A stretch of DNA of 64,000 nucleotides, taken from the NCBI RefSeq assembly GCF_037450285.1, contig NZ_JAQISN010000005.1, positions 248,001 to 312,000 of the forward strand, written 5' to 3'. The translations under genes were made by a program, and so were the position numbers. Source of the stretch: Erwinia sp. SLM-02 (GTDB taxonomy: Bacteria > Pseudomonadota > Gammaproteobacteria > Enterobacterales > Enterobacteriaceae). Positions 27,023 to 34,973 of this stretch are shown here, one piece after another; position 1 is the first letter of the stretch, and each line of letters begins with the position of its first letter. Below the pieces are notes generated by a model that saw only the letters and a list, made by a program, of their open reading frames with translations, had not been told where the DNA came from and did no database searches.

Positions 27023-28060
27023 TTAATTATTTTTTTGTTCAGCGGCGGATAAAACAATAGCCTGCTGATTTTTAATGGTTTTTATTTTCACCGGCAGCAC
27101 CAGCGGCAGCGATTTCGCAAAGCTCGCGGCGCGGTCGGTGTCAAAACTCCCGCTCACCCTCAGCGCGGCAACGGTCGGTGAATCCGCTTTGATGGACACC
27201 TCGCCGTAGCGGGCAAACTCCGCCAGCGCCATGTCCAGCCGTGCGTTGTCCAGCACGATGCGGTCATCCCGCCAGGCGGCGATGCTGTCGGCAGGCAGGG
27301 GGGTTCGCTTAACCAGACGCCCTTCGGCATCGCCTGTCGCACGTTCGGAAGCGTGGAGCACGGCCAGATGCGCACGGGCCTGCGGCAGATGCAAATGCTG
27401 CATCGCCCGCCACCAGCCGTTTTGCCAGCTGCCGCGCGGGCCAACGCGCACCGCGCCGCTGCGGACCGCCACATCGGTGCCGTCGCCGCTCAGGGTATGC
27501 GGCAGGTAGCGCACGCTGAATTCGGTACCCACCACGGTCACGCGCGACGGGCCGCTGAACACCGCAAAGGGCTGCTGCGGGCTATGTGCCACCTGGAAGA
27601 AAGCCTGCCCCTGCGGCATCTCCACTTCCCGGCGGCGGGGGTAATAGCGCACGGTCAGCTGCGTGCCGGCATCCAGCGAGATCCGACTGCCGTCGGGGAG
27701 ATCGACGGTGCGCATCTCGCCGCGACCGGTCTGCCAGCTGGCACTGTAAACCGGGGCGGCAAACTCATCGCGCAGCGGCAGCCACAGCACCGCCGCCAGC
27801 AGAACCAGTGCACAGCCGTACACGACGGGCCGCCAGAAGGTACGGCGAACGGGGGCAGGGCGCAGATGATCTACCGCTCCGGCGGGGATGGCCGCCGTTT
27901 GCTGCCACAGTCCCCTCAGGTCTTCATACTCTGCACGGTGTGCCGGGGTTTGCAGCCAGCGCTGGAACGCATCCTGTTCGCTCAGGCTCAGGCCTTCCTG
28001 CTGGCGAAGCAGCCAGCGGATTGCCTGTTCAGCTATTGCCTGCTTATCCTGCGTCGTCAT
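27023..28060 (-). CDS. fecR: FecR-like anti-sigma / sigma regulator
   Basis: This inner-membrane regulator relays receptor occupancy to FecI. The start MTTQDKQAIAEQ is set by a strong GGAGGTCACA ribosome-binding site and overlaps fecI by 17 bp. Features of the 345 residues: a cytoplasmic DUF4880-type N-terminus (LSLSEQDAFQRWLQTPAHRAEY), one membrane helix (about 95-112, VVYGCALVLLAAVLWLPL), then a periplasmic FecR domain with TGRGEMRTVDLPDGSRISLDAGT and AFFQVAHSPQQPFAV. The protein is somewhat longer than E. coli FecR (317). It works with the STN domain of the neighbouring receptor. Confidence 0.9.
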   Translation of the reverse strand: MTTQDKQAIAEQAIRWLLRQQEGLSLSEQDAFQRWLQTPAHRAEYEDLRGLWQQTAAIPAGAVDHLRPAPVRRTFWRPVVYGCALVLLAAVLWLPLRDEFAAPVYSASWQTGRGEMRTVDLPDGSRISLDAGTQLTVRYYPRRREVEMPQGQAFFQVAHSPQQPFAVFSGPSRVTVVGTEFSVRYLPHTLSGDGTDVAVRSGAVRVGPRGSWQNGWWRAMQHLHLPQARAHLAVLHASERATGDAEGRLVKRTPLPADSIAAWRDDRIVLDNARLDMALAEFARYGEVSIKADSPTVAALRVSGSFDTDRAASFAKSLPLVLPVKIKTIKNQQAIVLSAAEQKNN

Positions 28061-28592
28061 TGTGACCTCCCTGTTTTTCATCCCGCCAGCTGTCACGGCT
28101 GGCGCGGCAGGCCAGCATGGCGCGAATAATGTGTTTTTCCACCATGTTGATTGAAATCCCCATGCTGGCCGCGACGTCACTCTGCGACTGGCCGTCAATG
28201 CGATGGCGGATAAAGGCTTCGCGGCAGCGGGGTGGCAACTGCTCTATGGCAGCGACGATGTGGTCAACATACTGCTGGTTTTCCAGCAGGCTGTCGGGCT
28301 GTTCGTGACCGGGTGCCGCCAGCTCGTCGGTATCCACATCCGGCGCATCTTCATGCTGTTTTTGCAGGCGATAGCGATCGACCAGCAGATTTCTGGCGAT
28401 ATGGTAAAGCAGGCCGCGGTGCGAGGAAACCTGTTCCGGGGAGGCCAGCGCGCGGCTGAACGTCTCCTGGGTAAGTTCTTCCGCCAGATGCTTATCCCGC
28501 AGTTTGCCGCTCAGAAAGCGGAACAGTTCGGTGTAGTAACGCTCAAACGCTGACAATGTGGCATCCCAACAACCGCAGATTTGTGCGGACAT
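28044..28592 (-). CDS. fecI: FecI-like ECF RNA polymerase sigma factor
   Basis: This ECF sigma factor (182 residues) is expected to transcribe the downstream receptor operon when the siderophore is bound. Region 2 shows FERYYTELFRFLSGKLRDKHLAEELTQETF split over residues 16-45, and region 4 shows LPPRCREAFI with the helix-turn-helix SQSDVAASMGISINMVEKHI. The ATG at 28592 lacks a good ribosome-binding site, so the exact start is less sure. A weak Fur-like site lies upstream, consistent with iron control of fecI in E. coli. Confidence 0.88.
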   Translation of the reverse strand: MSAQICGCWDATLSAFERYYTELFRFLSGKLRDKHLAEELTQETFSRALASPEQVSSHRGLLYHIARNLLVDRYRLQKQHEDAPDVDTDELAAPGHEQPDSLLENQQYVDHIVAAIEQLPPRCREAFIRHRIDGQSQSDVAASMGISINMVEKHIIRAMLACRASRDSWRDEKQGGHNDDAG

Positions 28593-28616
28593 GAAAGAGA
28601 GACGGAGTATCTGAAT

Positions 28617-28635
28617 GAAAATAGTTATCGTTCTT
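28617..28635. promoter_or_regulatory. Weak Fur-like site upstream of fecI
   Basis: The segment with AAAATAGTTATCGTTCTT matches 12 of 19 Fur consensus positions, about 25 bp before the fecI start. Plausible by context only. Confidence 0.45.
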
Positions 28636-28789
28636 AACGACCGGCGGCAATCATATAGTAATCATTGGGGAAAGGGCGAGTGAAAAGAATTCGCGGTTAA
28701 CGCGGGTGCTGGCGGGCCAACATCGCGCTAAACCCGTTGATAAGGCGCAAACCTGCGGGGATAAATAGCGGCGCGGGTTCGGACGGTAT

Positions 28790-28812
28790 GCGGTCCCCGT
28801 TTCAGGGACCGC
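28790..28812. terminator. 8-bp stem hairpin after the exported isomerase gene
   Basis: GCGGTCCC pairs with GGGACCGC around a 7-nt loop, starting about 10 bp beyond the stop of the minus-strand gene at 28823. There is no U-tract on the minus strand, so it is terminator-like only. Confidence 0.45.
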
Positions 28813-28822
28813 CCACCTGCGG

Positions 28823-29668
28823 TTATTTCGGCAGGCTTTCCAGCGCGGCGCGCAGATTTTTCAGCGAGGTGGTGATGATGCTCCAGGCATCCTTCGGCTT
28901 ATCGTGTTCGATGATAAACCACTTCACGCCGCTGGCCTTCGCGGCAGGCAGAATCGTTTTCCAGTCCAGCAGACCTTCGCCCAGCGGGGCAAAGTTCATT
29001 TCGTCATCGCGGATGCCGATCGAGGCATTATCCTTGGCGTGAATAGCAAACACGCGGCCCGGATACTCTTTCAGAATACGTGCGGGGTCCTGACCACCGC
29101 GCGATACCCACGCCGCGTCCATTTCCAGCTTCAGGTTGGCGGGCTGCGAGTGCTTAAAGATGATGTCCAGCGCGGTGACGCCGTCGTACTTCTTCATTTC
29201 AAAATTATGGTTGTGGTAGCCCAGCTGGATGCCGTCCTTGTGAAGCTTCGCGCCCAGTTTATCCAGCCGCTGCGCGTAGTCGATCCAGCCCTGGGTGCTG
29301 TCCGGGCGATCCTGCGGTTCAATCCACGGCACCACGATGGTGCTGTTGCCTACCGCCTTGTTAAAGGCCACGGTTTGCTGATAGTCCTGCTCCAGCGCCT
29401 TCAGCTGGACGTGTGAAGAGGTAACCGTCAGCTGATTTTTCTCCAGCAGCGCCTTCAGCTGTGCAGCATTCAGATCGTGCGTGCCGACCAGCTCCACATG
29501 CTTAAAGCCCGCCTTGTGCGCCATCGCGAACTGCTCGGCTGGTGTACCGACATTGCGCAGCGTATACATTTGCAGCGCGATTTCATCATCCACCTGCGCC
29601 GCCGAAGCCAGGCCAGACGCGGTGCTCAGGGCCGCCAAAAGGCCCACCGTTGCCATCAAATTTTTCAT
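28823..29668 (-). CDS. Exported sugar phosphate isomerase/epimerase-like TIM barrel
   Basis: This is a xylose-isomerase-like TIM-barrel protein (AP endonuclease 2 family), 281 residues. A clear signal peptide (MKNLMATVGLLAALSTASGL...ASA) predicts periplasmic location, unusual for this mostly cytoplasmic family. Metal-binding positions are seen in GFKHVELVG, GYHNHNFEM, LKLEMDAAW, FAIHAKD and WFIIEHD. The ATG at 29668, preceded by AGGA, is preferred to the adjacent upstream TTG. Two identical palindromic operators lie within 65 bp upstream. The gene stands alone; its substrate, probably a sugar or keto-sugar, is unknown. Confidence 0.82.
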   Translation of the reverse strand: MKNLMATVGLLAALSTASGLASAAQVDDEIALQMYTLRNVGTPAEQFAMAHKAGFKHVELVGTHDLNAAQLKALLEKNQLTVTSSHVQLKALEQDYQQTVAFNKAVGNSTIVVPWIEPQDRPDSTQGWIDYAQRLDKLGAKLHKDGIQLGYHNHNFEMKKYDGVTALDIIFKHSQPANLKLEMDAAWVSRGGQDPARILKEYPGRVFAIHAKDNASIGIRDDEMNFAPLGEGLLDWKTILPAAKASGVKWFIIEHDKPKDAWSIITTSLKNLRAALESLPK

Positions 29669-29692
29669 CAATTTTCATCCTGTTATTAATAA

Positions 29693-29704
29693 GTAATCGA
29701 TTAC
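29693..29704. promoter_or_regulatory. LacI-type operator 1
   Basis: GTAATCGATTAC is a perfect 12-bp palindrome with the central CG typical of LacI/GalR operators, 25 bp before the exported isomerase start. An identical copy follows 27 bp further upstream. Confidence 0.7.
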
Positions 29705-29719
29705 AAACTACGATCAAAA

Positions 29720-29731
29720 GTAATCGATTAC
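29720..29731. promoter_or_regulatory. LacI-type operator 2
   Basis: This is the second GTAATCGATTAC, 27 bp from the first centre to centre. The paired spacing suggests cooperative repression. No LacI-family gene is adjacent. Confidence 0.7.
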
Positions 29732-30327
29732 AAAATGCAGAAGTGATTTCTGTGATCGGGGTCATTATGCCGGGGAGGGGTACAGACGGTGCAGGAACCA
29801 ATCAGGGACTGACCGTTCTGGTGACATAGCCCTGCCCGAACATGAGCATTCCGGATGGATCGTTTAACAATGCAGTGCCCAGAATTGGTCGGATTAATCG
29901 CTGGCAGGTCGAAACCAGAAATTGCTGCATCAATTGATATACCCCTTAAGGTATGTGCTACCCGCATTGATTATTTATCTGAGTGATGGTGAACAGTGAA
30001 AACTTTTTCATCCGGTACGTTTACGGCCATTATCGTTAAGTCATTTATTCATGAAGTCAGACCGCCAGTCGAGTCAGAACCTGCTTGAGTAAAATTATGT
30101 AGCAGGGTGACGCGGGCATACTATACAATCGCGGGCGTATTCTGAATGGGGAAGCCAGCAGCAGCGCTTTGACATAACTAACGGAATATAATAGAGATAT
30201 TTTTAATTTTCAACCGCAAGGCATCGTTAAATCAGTCAGTTTAAATAATAAGACTTTCCACAAACGCCCCTGTGAGTTTGTCGGAATATAATGCTTCACC
30301 AGCAAAACAATATTAATCGGACTTTAT
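29732..30327. other. Long intergenic stretch, no gene recognised
   Basis: About 600 bp separate the operators from the LprI-like gene. No coding frame with family resemblance or a ribosome-binding site was found. CGGAATATAAT occurs at 30182 and again at 30282, exactly 100 bp apart; both contain a TATAAT that could be a -10 box, but neither has a well-spaced -35. Confidence 0.45.
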
Positions 30328-31614
30328 ATGAATAAGAAATTGAGTCTCGCTGCATTAGCTGTTACGGGTGTTATTTTTAGTTCAGCGTCTTTCGCTGCCG
30401 GCTTCGATTGTAATAAAGCCAGCGGCTATGTTGAACAAACCATCTGCTCAACGCCCGCGCTGTCGGCGCTGGACGATAAAGTCAGCGGCTTATACGGCCA
30501 GGCCATTAAGCAAAACCCGGATAATAAAGCCGCCATCAGAAAATCGCAGCTGGCATGGTTAAAAGAGGTTCGTAATAAGTCCACGTCATTCACCGAGCTG
30601 CAAAACGCCTACGCGAACCGCGTGAACGACCTGAATGCGATTGTCAGCGGCAGCGCACAGTCGGCGGCGGTTTCCGGCAGCCAGCCTCAGTCTGCTGTAC
30701 CGGCAGCCGTTGCACCAGTACCACAGGCCGCACCCGTTGCTCAGAGTGCAGCACCCGTAGCGAGTGCGGGCCAGGCGTCGGTAGAACGCTCCTGCCAGGT
30801 GCAGGTCACCTACAGTAAAGACGCTGTCGACCAGTACATCACCAACCAGAAAACCCAGCCAAACCGGCTGCGCGTCACCGATAACGGCGACAGCTTTATC
30901 ATTCACTTCGAACGTTTTTACGGGCTGGGTGATATGAACAGTGAATTTATTTCACCGCGCGGCAGGGAGTTTATGAACGTTAAGCAGGAGCAGGACGGCA
31001 CCACCTCCTTCTACCGTAAAAGCGAGGCCAACGGGTTCCTCAGCTTTATCTTCACCTCGGTGAAAGGCAGCATGAAGCCAAGATTTGATGCCAGTCTTTA
31101 TGACTGCCGTACCGGCGTAGCGGCGAGTGCCAGCCAGCAACAGCCAGCGGTGAATGCGCAGCCCGGTGCCGCACCATCTGCCGCCGCCGGTGAAGTGAAA
31201 ACCTACCATTTAACAGCGACGTCCGCCGTGCTTGATCCAATTGAGATGGATTTTCGCAGCAGCTCGGCGCTGGATATGAAAGTCTATAACAACGCCAAAA
31301 ATTATGCCGACGGCAGCGATGACCGCTATCGCATGTTAAGTATCTACCGGGATTACGGCGTGTCGGTGGCTGATTTCGACAACATCGTTATTCCGCAGTG
31401 CCGTGCCGAAACGGACAGCCTGACGAATGAGAGTAAGGCCGTGCAGAGCCAGTGGGGCACCTTCAGCAGCGATCCGTCCACCCGCGAGCGTCAGCAAAAA
31501 GAGCGGTCGGACTATCTGCAGCAGTGGACGCAGCGTTTCCAGGCAGCCACGGACAGAATGCAGCAGTGCTGGTCGGAAGCGGCATTGCGCGTGCCTGAAC
31601 ATACGCCCCGTTGA
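30328..31614 (+). CDS. Secreted multidomain protein with LprI-like (DUF1311) N-terminus
   Basis: The 428-residue protein has a signal peptide (about 1-23, ...SASFA). An LprI-like domain follows at about 24-105 (FDCNKASGYVEQTICSTP, then LDDKVSGLYGQA), a fold related to proposed lysozyme inhibitors. An Ala/Gln/Pro/Ser-rich linker (about 112-152) leads to a second cysteine-containing domain (about 155-265), another Ala/Gln linker, and a C-terminal charged helical part with CRAETDSLTNES and MQQCWSEAALR. Four domain cysteines could pair in the periplasm. The last two parts are not recognised. The protein is much longer than single-domain LprI proteins (about 100-200 residues). The role is unknown; cell-wall or lysozyme protection is a guess. 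Confidence 0.75.
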   Translation: MNKKLSLAALAVTGVIFSSASFAAGFDCNKASGYVEQTICSTPALSALDDKVSGLYGQAIKQNPDNKAAIRKSQLAWLKEVRNKSTSFTELQNAYANRVNDLNAIVSGSAQSAAVSGSQPQSAVPAAVAPVPQAAPVAQSAAPVASAGQASVERSCQVQVTYSKDAVDQYITNQKTQPNRLRVTDNGDSFIIHFERFYGLGDMNSEFISPRGREFMNVKQEQDGTTSFYRKSEANGFLSFIFTSVKGSMKPRFDASLYDCRTGVAASASQQQPAVNAQPGAAPSAAAGEVKTYHLTATSAVLDPIEMDFRSSSALDMKVYNNAKNYADGSDDRYRMLSIYRDYGVSVADFDNIVIPQCRAETDSLTNESKAVQSQWGTFSSDPSTRERQQKERSDYLQQWTQRFQAATDRMQQCWSEAALRVPEHTPR

Positions 31615-31622
31615 TTATTTTC

Positions 31623-31659
31623 CCCGGCCGGAGCGGAAATCGAACGCGTTCCGGCCGGG
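31623..31659. terminator. Long GC-rich hairpin after the LprI-like gene
   Basis: CCCGGCCGGA pairs perfectly with TCCGGCCGGG across a 17-nt loop, 10 bp after the stop at 31614. The following plus-strand bases are not T-rich, so termination strength is uncertain. Confidence 0.5.
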
Positions 31660-31668
31660 TTAAAACAA

Positions 31669-31688
31669 TACCCCGCATCGGCGGGGTA
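31669..31688. terminator. Intrinsic terminator of the ACS transporter gene (minus strand)
   Basis: TACCCCGC and GCGGGGTA form an 8-bp stem with an ATCG loop. On the minus strand it is followed by TTGTTTTAA, a fair U-tract, just after the transporter stop. It may also serve the convergent LprI-like gene. Confidence 0.65.
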
Positions 31689-31702
31689 GTTTCCTTTCAT
31701 CG

Positions 31703-33085
31703 TTACTTCAGCGAGCCCGAAGTCAGCGTCGCGCTGTTTTCCGCTGGTGCATCCCGGTTTTTGTCCGGTGCCGGGCTGTCCAGATCGCGGCGGATGCCGA
31801 TGCGGAACACCCCGGACAGCATCAGCGCACCGAGAATGGCAATCGCGCCCAGCAGATACAGCCCCGCCGCCGATGAATTGAAGGTGTTTTCGGCCCATAC
31901 GCGGATATTCGGTGCAACAAAACCGCCCAGATTGCCCAGCGAGTTGATCAGCGCAATCCCTGACGCCGCCGCCGCACCGCCCAGATAGCTGGTGGGGAAG
32001 GTCCAGTAGATCGGCTGCACCGCCAGCAGGCCAGCGCAGCCGATGCACAGCACGACAAATGCCCAGACCGGCGTTGCCGCTAACATCCCCGACAGCGCCA
32101 CACCCAGGCCGCCGCACAGCAGAGTGATAGTGCCGATCCAGCGCCTTTCTTTGCGCTTCGTCGACAGGTGCGGAATGTACCAGGCCGCAAACAGGGCGCA
32201 GAGCCAGGGAATGCCGGACAGCACGCCGACGATAAAGCCGACTTTCTGGCCGGAAAGGGCGGCTACCTGCGAAGGCAGGAAGAACGCAATGCCGTAGGAA
32301 CCCACCTGGATGGTAAAGCAGATCATGCACAGGTAGAGCACGCGCGGATCGCACAGGGCTTTCAGGATCCCCTGCGGGCCGTGGTTGACCTTGGCCTTCT
32401 CTTCTTTCTCAATTACCCGGCTGAGTGCCTGCTTCTCTTCTTCGTTAAGGAACTTACAGCGCCGGTCGGCAGGCTTATCGTCCAGATAGAAATAGGCCAC
32501 CACGCCAACGAACGCCGCCAGTAATCCTTCCACCAGGAACATCAGCTGCCAGTTGTGTAAGCCCCACATATCGTGGATGGTTAACAGCGCGCCGGATGCC
32601 GGGCCGCCGAGGATAAAGGCGATCGGCGGGCCAAACCAGAAGTAACCGGCCACCTTAGCGCGGACGTTCAACGGGAACCAGAAGGTGAGATACAGCATCA
32701 CGCCCGGCATAAAACCGGCCTCGGACGCGCCGAGGAAGAAGCGCAGGATGATAAAGGTTTGCTCATCGTGGGCGAACATCATCGCCGCAGAGATCAGCCC
32801 CCAGGTCACCATGATGCGGGAAAGCCACACCCGGGCACCCACTTTATACAGCAGAATGTTGCTGGGCACTTCGAACAGCGCATAGCCGATAAAAAACACC
32901 CCGGCACCAAACGCGTAGGCGGCATTACTTAAACCGGTATCCACCTGGAATGCCTCTTTGGCAAAACCAATATTGGCGCGATCTAAATAGGCCATAACAT
33001 ACATCAGTGCCAGAAACGGCAGCAGGCGGATAATAGATTTACGTACTGCCGAATTAACAACTTTATCATCTTCAGTCTGACTCAT
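31703..33085 (-). CDS. MFS transporter, anion:cation symporter (ACS) family, sugar acid type
   Basis: This 460-residue inner-membrane protein with about 12 helices resembles RhmT (YfaV) and other aldonate/tartrate importers of the ACS family. Signs are MAYLDRANIGFAKEAFQVDTGL near 30, FEVPSNILLYKVGARVWLSRIM, and GASEAGFMPGVMLYLTFWFP. It follows an L-fuconate dehydratase gene in the same direction, so import of L-fuconate or a related sugar acid is likely. A perfect 18-bp hairpin separates the two genes and may lower or stabilise the downstream message. Confidence 0.88.
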   Translation of the reverse strand: MSQTEDDKVVNSAVRKSIIRLLPFLALMYVMAYLDRANIGFAKEAFQVDTGLSNAAYAFGAGVFFIGYALFEVPSNILLYKVGARVWLSRIMVTWGLISAAMMFAHDEQTFIILRFFLGASEAGFMPGVMLYLTFWFPLNVRAKVAGYFWFGPPIAFILGGPASGALLTIHDMWGLHNWQLMFLVEGLLAAFVGVVAYFYLDDKPADRRCKFLNEEEKQALSRVIEKEEKAKVNHGPQGILKALCDPRVLYLCMICFTIQVGSYGIAFFLPSQVAALSGQKVGFIVGVLSGIPWLCALFAAWYIPHLSTKRKERRWIGTITLLCGGLGVALSGMLAATPVWAFVVLCIGCAGLLAVQPIYWTFPTSYLGGAAAASGIALINSLGNLGGFVAPNIRVWAENTFNSSAAGLYLLGAIAILGALMLSGVFRIGIRRDLDSPAPDKNRDAPAENSATLTSGSLK

Positions 33086-33146
33086 AGGAGTGCTTCCACG
33101 TTGAGTGTTATGCAGTCGGTCTCTTCGATAATAACGTCATAAGGCA

Positions 33147-33186
33147 TTCTGCTATCCCGCCATTATTTAATGGCGGGATAGCAGAA
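33147..33186. repeat. Perfect 18-bp stem hairpin between L-fuconate dehydratase and transporter
   Basis: Two 18-bp arms, the left beginning TTCTGCTATCCCGCC, are exactly complementary around a 4-nt ATTT loop. It lies in the 129-bp gap between two co-directional genes. There is no T-tract on either strand, so an mRNA-processing, stability or attenuation element is more likely than a simple terminator. Confidence 0.75.
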
Positions 33187-33214
33187 AATTGACAGGATTA
33201 ATAATGAGAGTTTT

Positions 33215-34519
33215 TTACTTTAACCATTCGCGGCCATCAGGCCATGAGTAATCCAGTAATGTTTGCGCTTTCATTTTCACGCCATAGCCCGGTTGCTGTA
33301 GCGGATAATATCTTCCGCGTTTAATGATTAAAGGCTCTTCAAAGTTTTCATGTAAATGATCGACATATTCCAGCACGCGATTTTCCAGCGAGGCGGATAC
33401 CGCGATATAATCGAACAGCACGATATTGAGCGAATACTGGCACAGGCCAACACCGCCGCCGTGCGGGCAAACCGGCACGCCAAATTTCGCCGCCATCAGC
33501 ACCACCGCCAGCACCTCGTTCAGGCCACCGAGGCGGGCCGGATCGAGCTGGCAGAAGTCCATGGCACCGGCCTGGAAGAACTGTTTAAACATCACGCGGT
33601 TGTGGGCGTGCTCGCCGGTGGCAATGCCGATATCACCGATCCTCGCCTTAATCGCCGCATGGCCGAGAATATCATCCGGGCTGGTTGGCTCCTCAATCCA
33701 CAGCGGATCGAACTGTGCCAGTTTGCGCATCGCCGCAATGGCCTGGTCTACGCCCCAGATCTGGTTGGCGTCCATCATCAGCTTGCGGTCCCAGCCCAGT
33801 TCCTCGCGCAGAATGGCCGCACGCCGCATGTCCTGTTCCAGATCCGCCCCGACTTTTTGCTTCAGGTGCGTCCAGCCATCGGCGACCGCCTGGCGCGCCA
33901 GCTGGCGCATTTTCTCTTCCGAGTAGCCCAGCCAGCCTGCGGCGGTGGTATAGCCCGGGAAGCCGTATTCAAACATCTCCTGCTCGCGCTGCGTTTTGCC
34001 GCTCTCGACGCGGCGCAGCAGGGTCAGCGCCTCTTCCGGGGTTAACACGTCGGTGATGTAGGTGAAATCGATGCACTTCACCACCTCTTCCGGCTTCATA
34101 TCCACCAGCAGTTTCCACACGGTTTTATTTTCCGAGCGCGCCCACAGATCCCAGAGCGCATTAATAATTGCCGCGGTGGCTAAATGAATAACGCCTTTTT
34201 CCGGCCCGACCCAGCGCAGCTGGCAATCACCGGAAACCAGCTCGTGCCAGAACTGACCAAAATTAGCGGTGATCTCTTCCAGCGTGCGGCCAATAACAAA
34301 TAATTCAGCTAAAGACTTTACTGCGCTGACGCAGAGATCGTTTCCCCGGCCAATAGTAAAGGTCAGTCCGTAGCCTTTTAAATCTTCCCGATCGGTTATC
34401 AGGGTGACATACGTTGCGGAATAATCAGATATTGCATTCATCGCATCAGAACCGTCGAGGTTTCTGGACGTTGGGAAACGAATATCTTTAACGCTGATAT
34501 CCTTGATCGCGATCGCCAT
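33215..34519 (-). CDS. L-fuconate dehydratase (enolase superfamily)
   Basis: This cytoplasmic Mg-dependent enzyme dehydrates L-fuconate to 2-keto-3-deoxy-L-fuconate. The 434 residues agree with bacterial FucD (about 436) and human ENOSF1. Conserved blocks include SDAMNAISDYSATYV, LRWVGPEKGVIHLATAA and IDFTYITDVLT. Catalytic residues are visible: the KxK pair K220/K222, metal ligands D250 (MMDANQ), E276 (IEEPTSPDDILGHA) and E303 (TGEH), and H353 in CPHGGGVGLC. It pairs with the ACS transporter downstream. Later fuconate-pathway enzymes are not next to it. Confidence 0.92.
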   Translation of the reverse strand: MAIAIKDISVKDIRFPTSRNLDGSDAMNAISDYSATYVTLITDREDLKGYGLTFTIGRGNDLCVSAVKSLAELFVIGRTLEEITANFGQFWHELVSGDCQLRWVGPEKGVIHLATAAIINALWDLWARSENKTVWKLLVDMKPEEVVKCIDFTYITDVLTPEEALTLLRRVESGKTQREQEMFEYGFPGYTTAAGWLGYSEEKMRQLARQAVADGWTHLKQKVGADLEQDMRRAAILREELGWDRKLMMDANQIWGVDQAIAAMRKLAQFDPLWIEEPTSPDDILGHAAIKARIGDIGIATGEHAHNRVMFKQFFQAGAMDFCQLDPARLGGLNEVLAVVLMAAKFGVPVCPHGGGVGLCQYSLNIVLFDYIAVSASLENRVLEYVDHLHENFEEPLIIKRGRYYPLQQPGYGVKMKAQTLLDYSWPDGREWLK

Positions 34520-34945
34520 TTTATCTCCTGATTTATTTATAGGTCGTTATAAAAAGTAGGGTAAGGCTCAGTTGATAATTGGAGTGTATCGGCGGTTGTA
34601 GAACGAAAGATGAGCACGTGGTTATATTTTGATGAGGTCTGAGTTTTTATGTTTTTTATGTGTTTTTAATTTGTTATTGAGGTGTAACAAAAATGATACC
34701 TGTACAAGCGAGTTGAATCTCAACCCCGAGAATCAGGGCGATAAAAGACAGGAGGGGCCGTCATGCCGCGGCGAGGGCGGGTTCACAGTACAGGGAGACA
34801 TCAAAATCAAAGCGGGCTACCAGTCCATGATGCCCCGGCAGAAGTGCCGATACCCTCATGGTCTGGTTTTTTATTGGCGCTAAATCCCTTCAGGCTAAAT
34901 GATTTTACTCACAGCCAGATTGCTTCAGTGGTTAATACGGGCCGC
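34520..34945. other. Spacer upstream of L-fuconate dehydratase, no gene supported
   Basis: About 425 bp between the start of the dehydratase gene and the end of ganK. It must hold the dehydratase promoter. Short open frames here have neither ribosome-binding sites nor recognisable products, and no clear operator was found. Confidence 0.45.
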
Positions 34946-34973
34946 GTAAAACAACCGGCGGCATTACGCCGCC
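34946..34973 (-). terminator. Intrinsic terminator of ganK
   Basis: On the minus strand GGCGGC-GTAAT-GCCGCC, overlapping the last ganK codons, is followed by GGTTGTTTTAC. A 6-bp GC stem plus a U-rich stretch. Confidence 0.55.

Noticed and set aside
30169..30192. TTGACA followed by TATAAT upstream of the LprI-like gene as a promoter.
   Set aside because: The spacing is only 12 bp, too short for a sigma-70 promoter.
34629..34883. An 84-codon frame between L-fuconate dehydratase and ganK.
   Set aside because: No ribosome-binding site, unusual composition, no recognisable domain.
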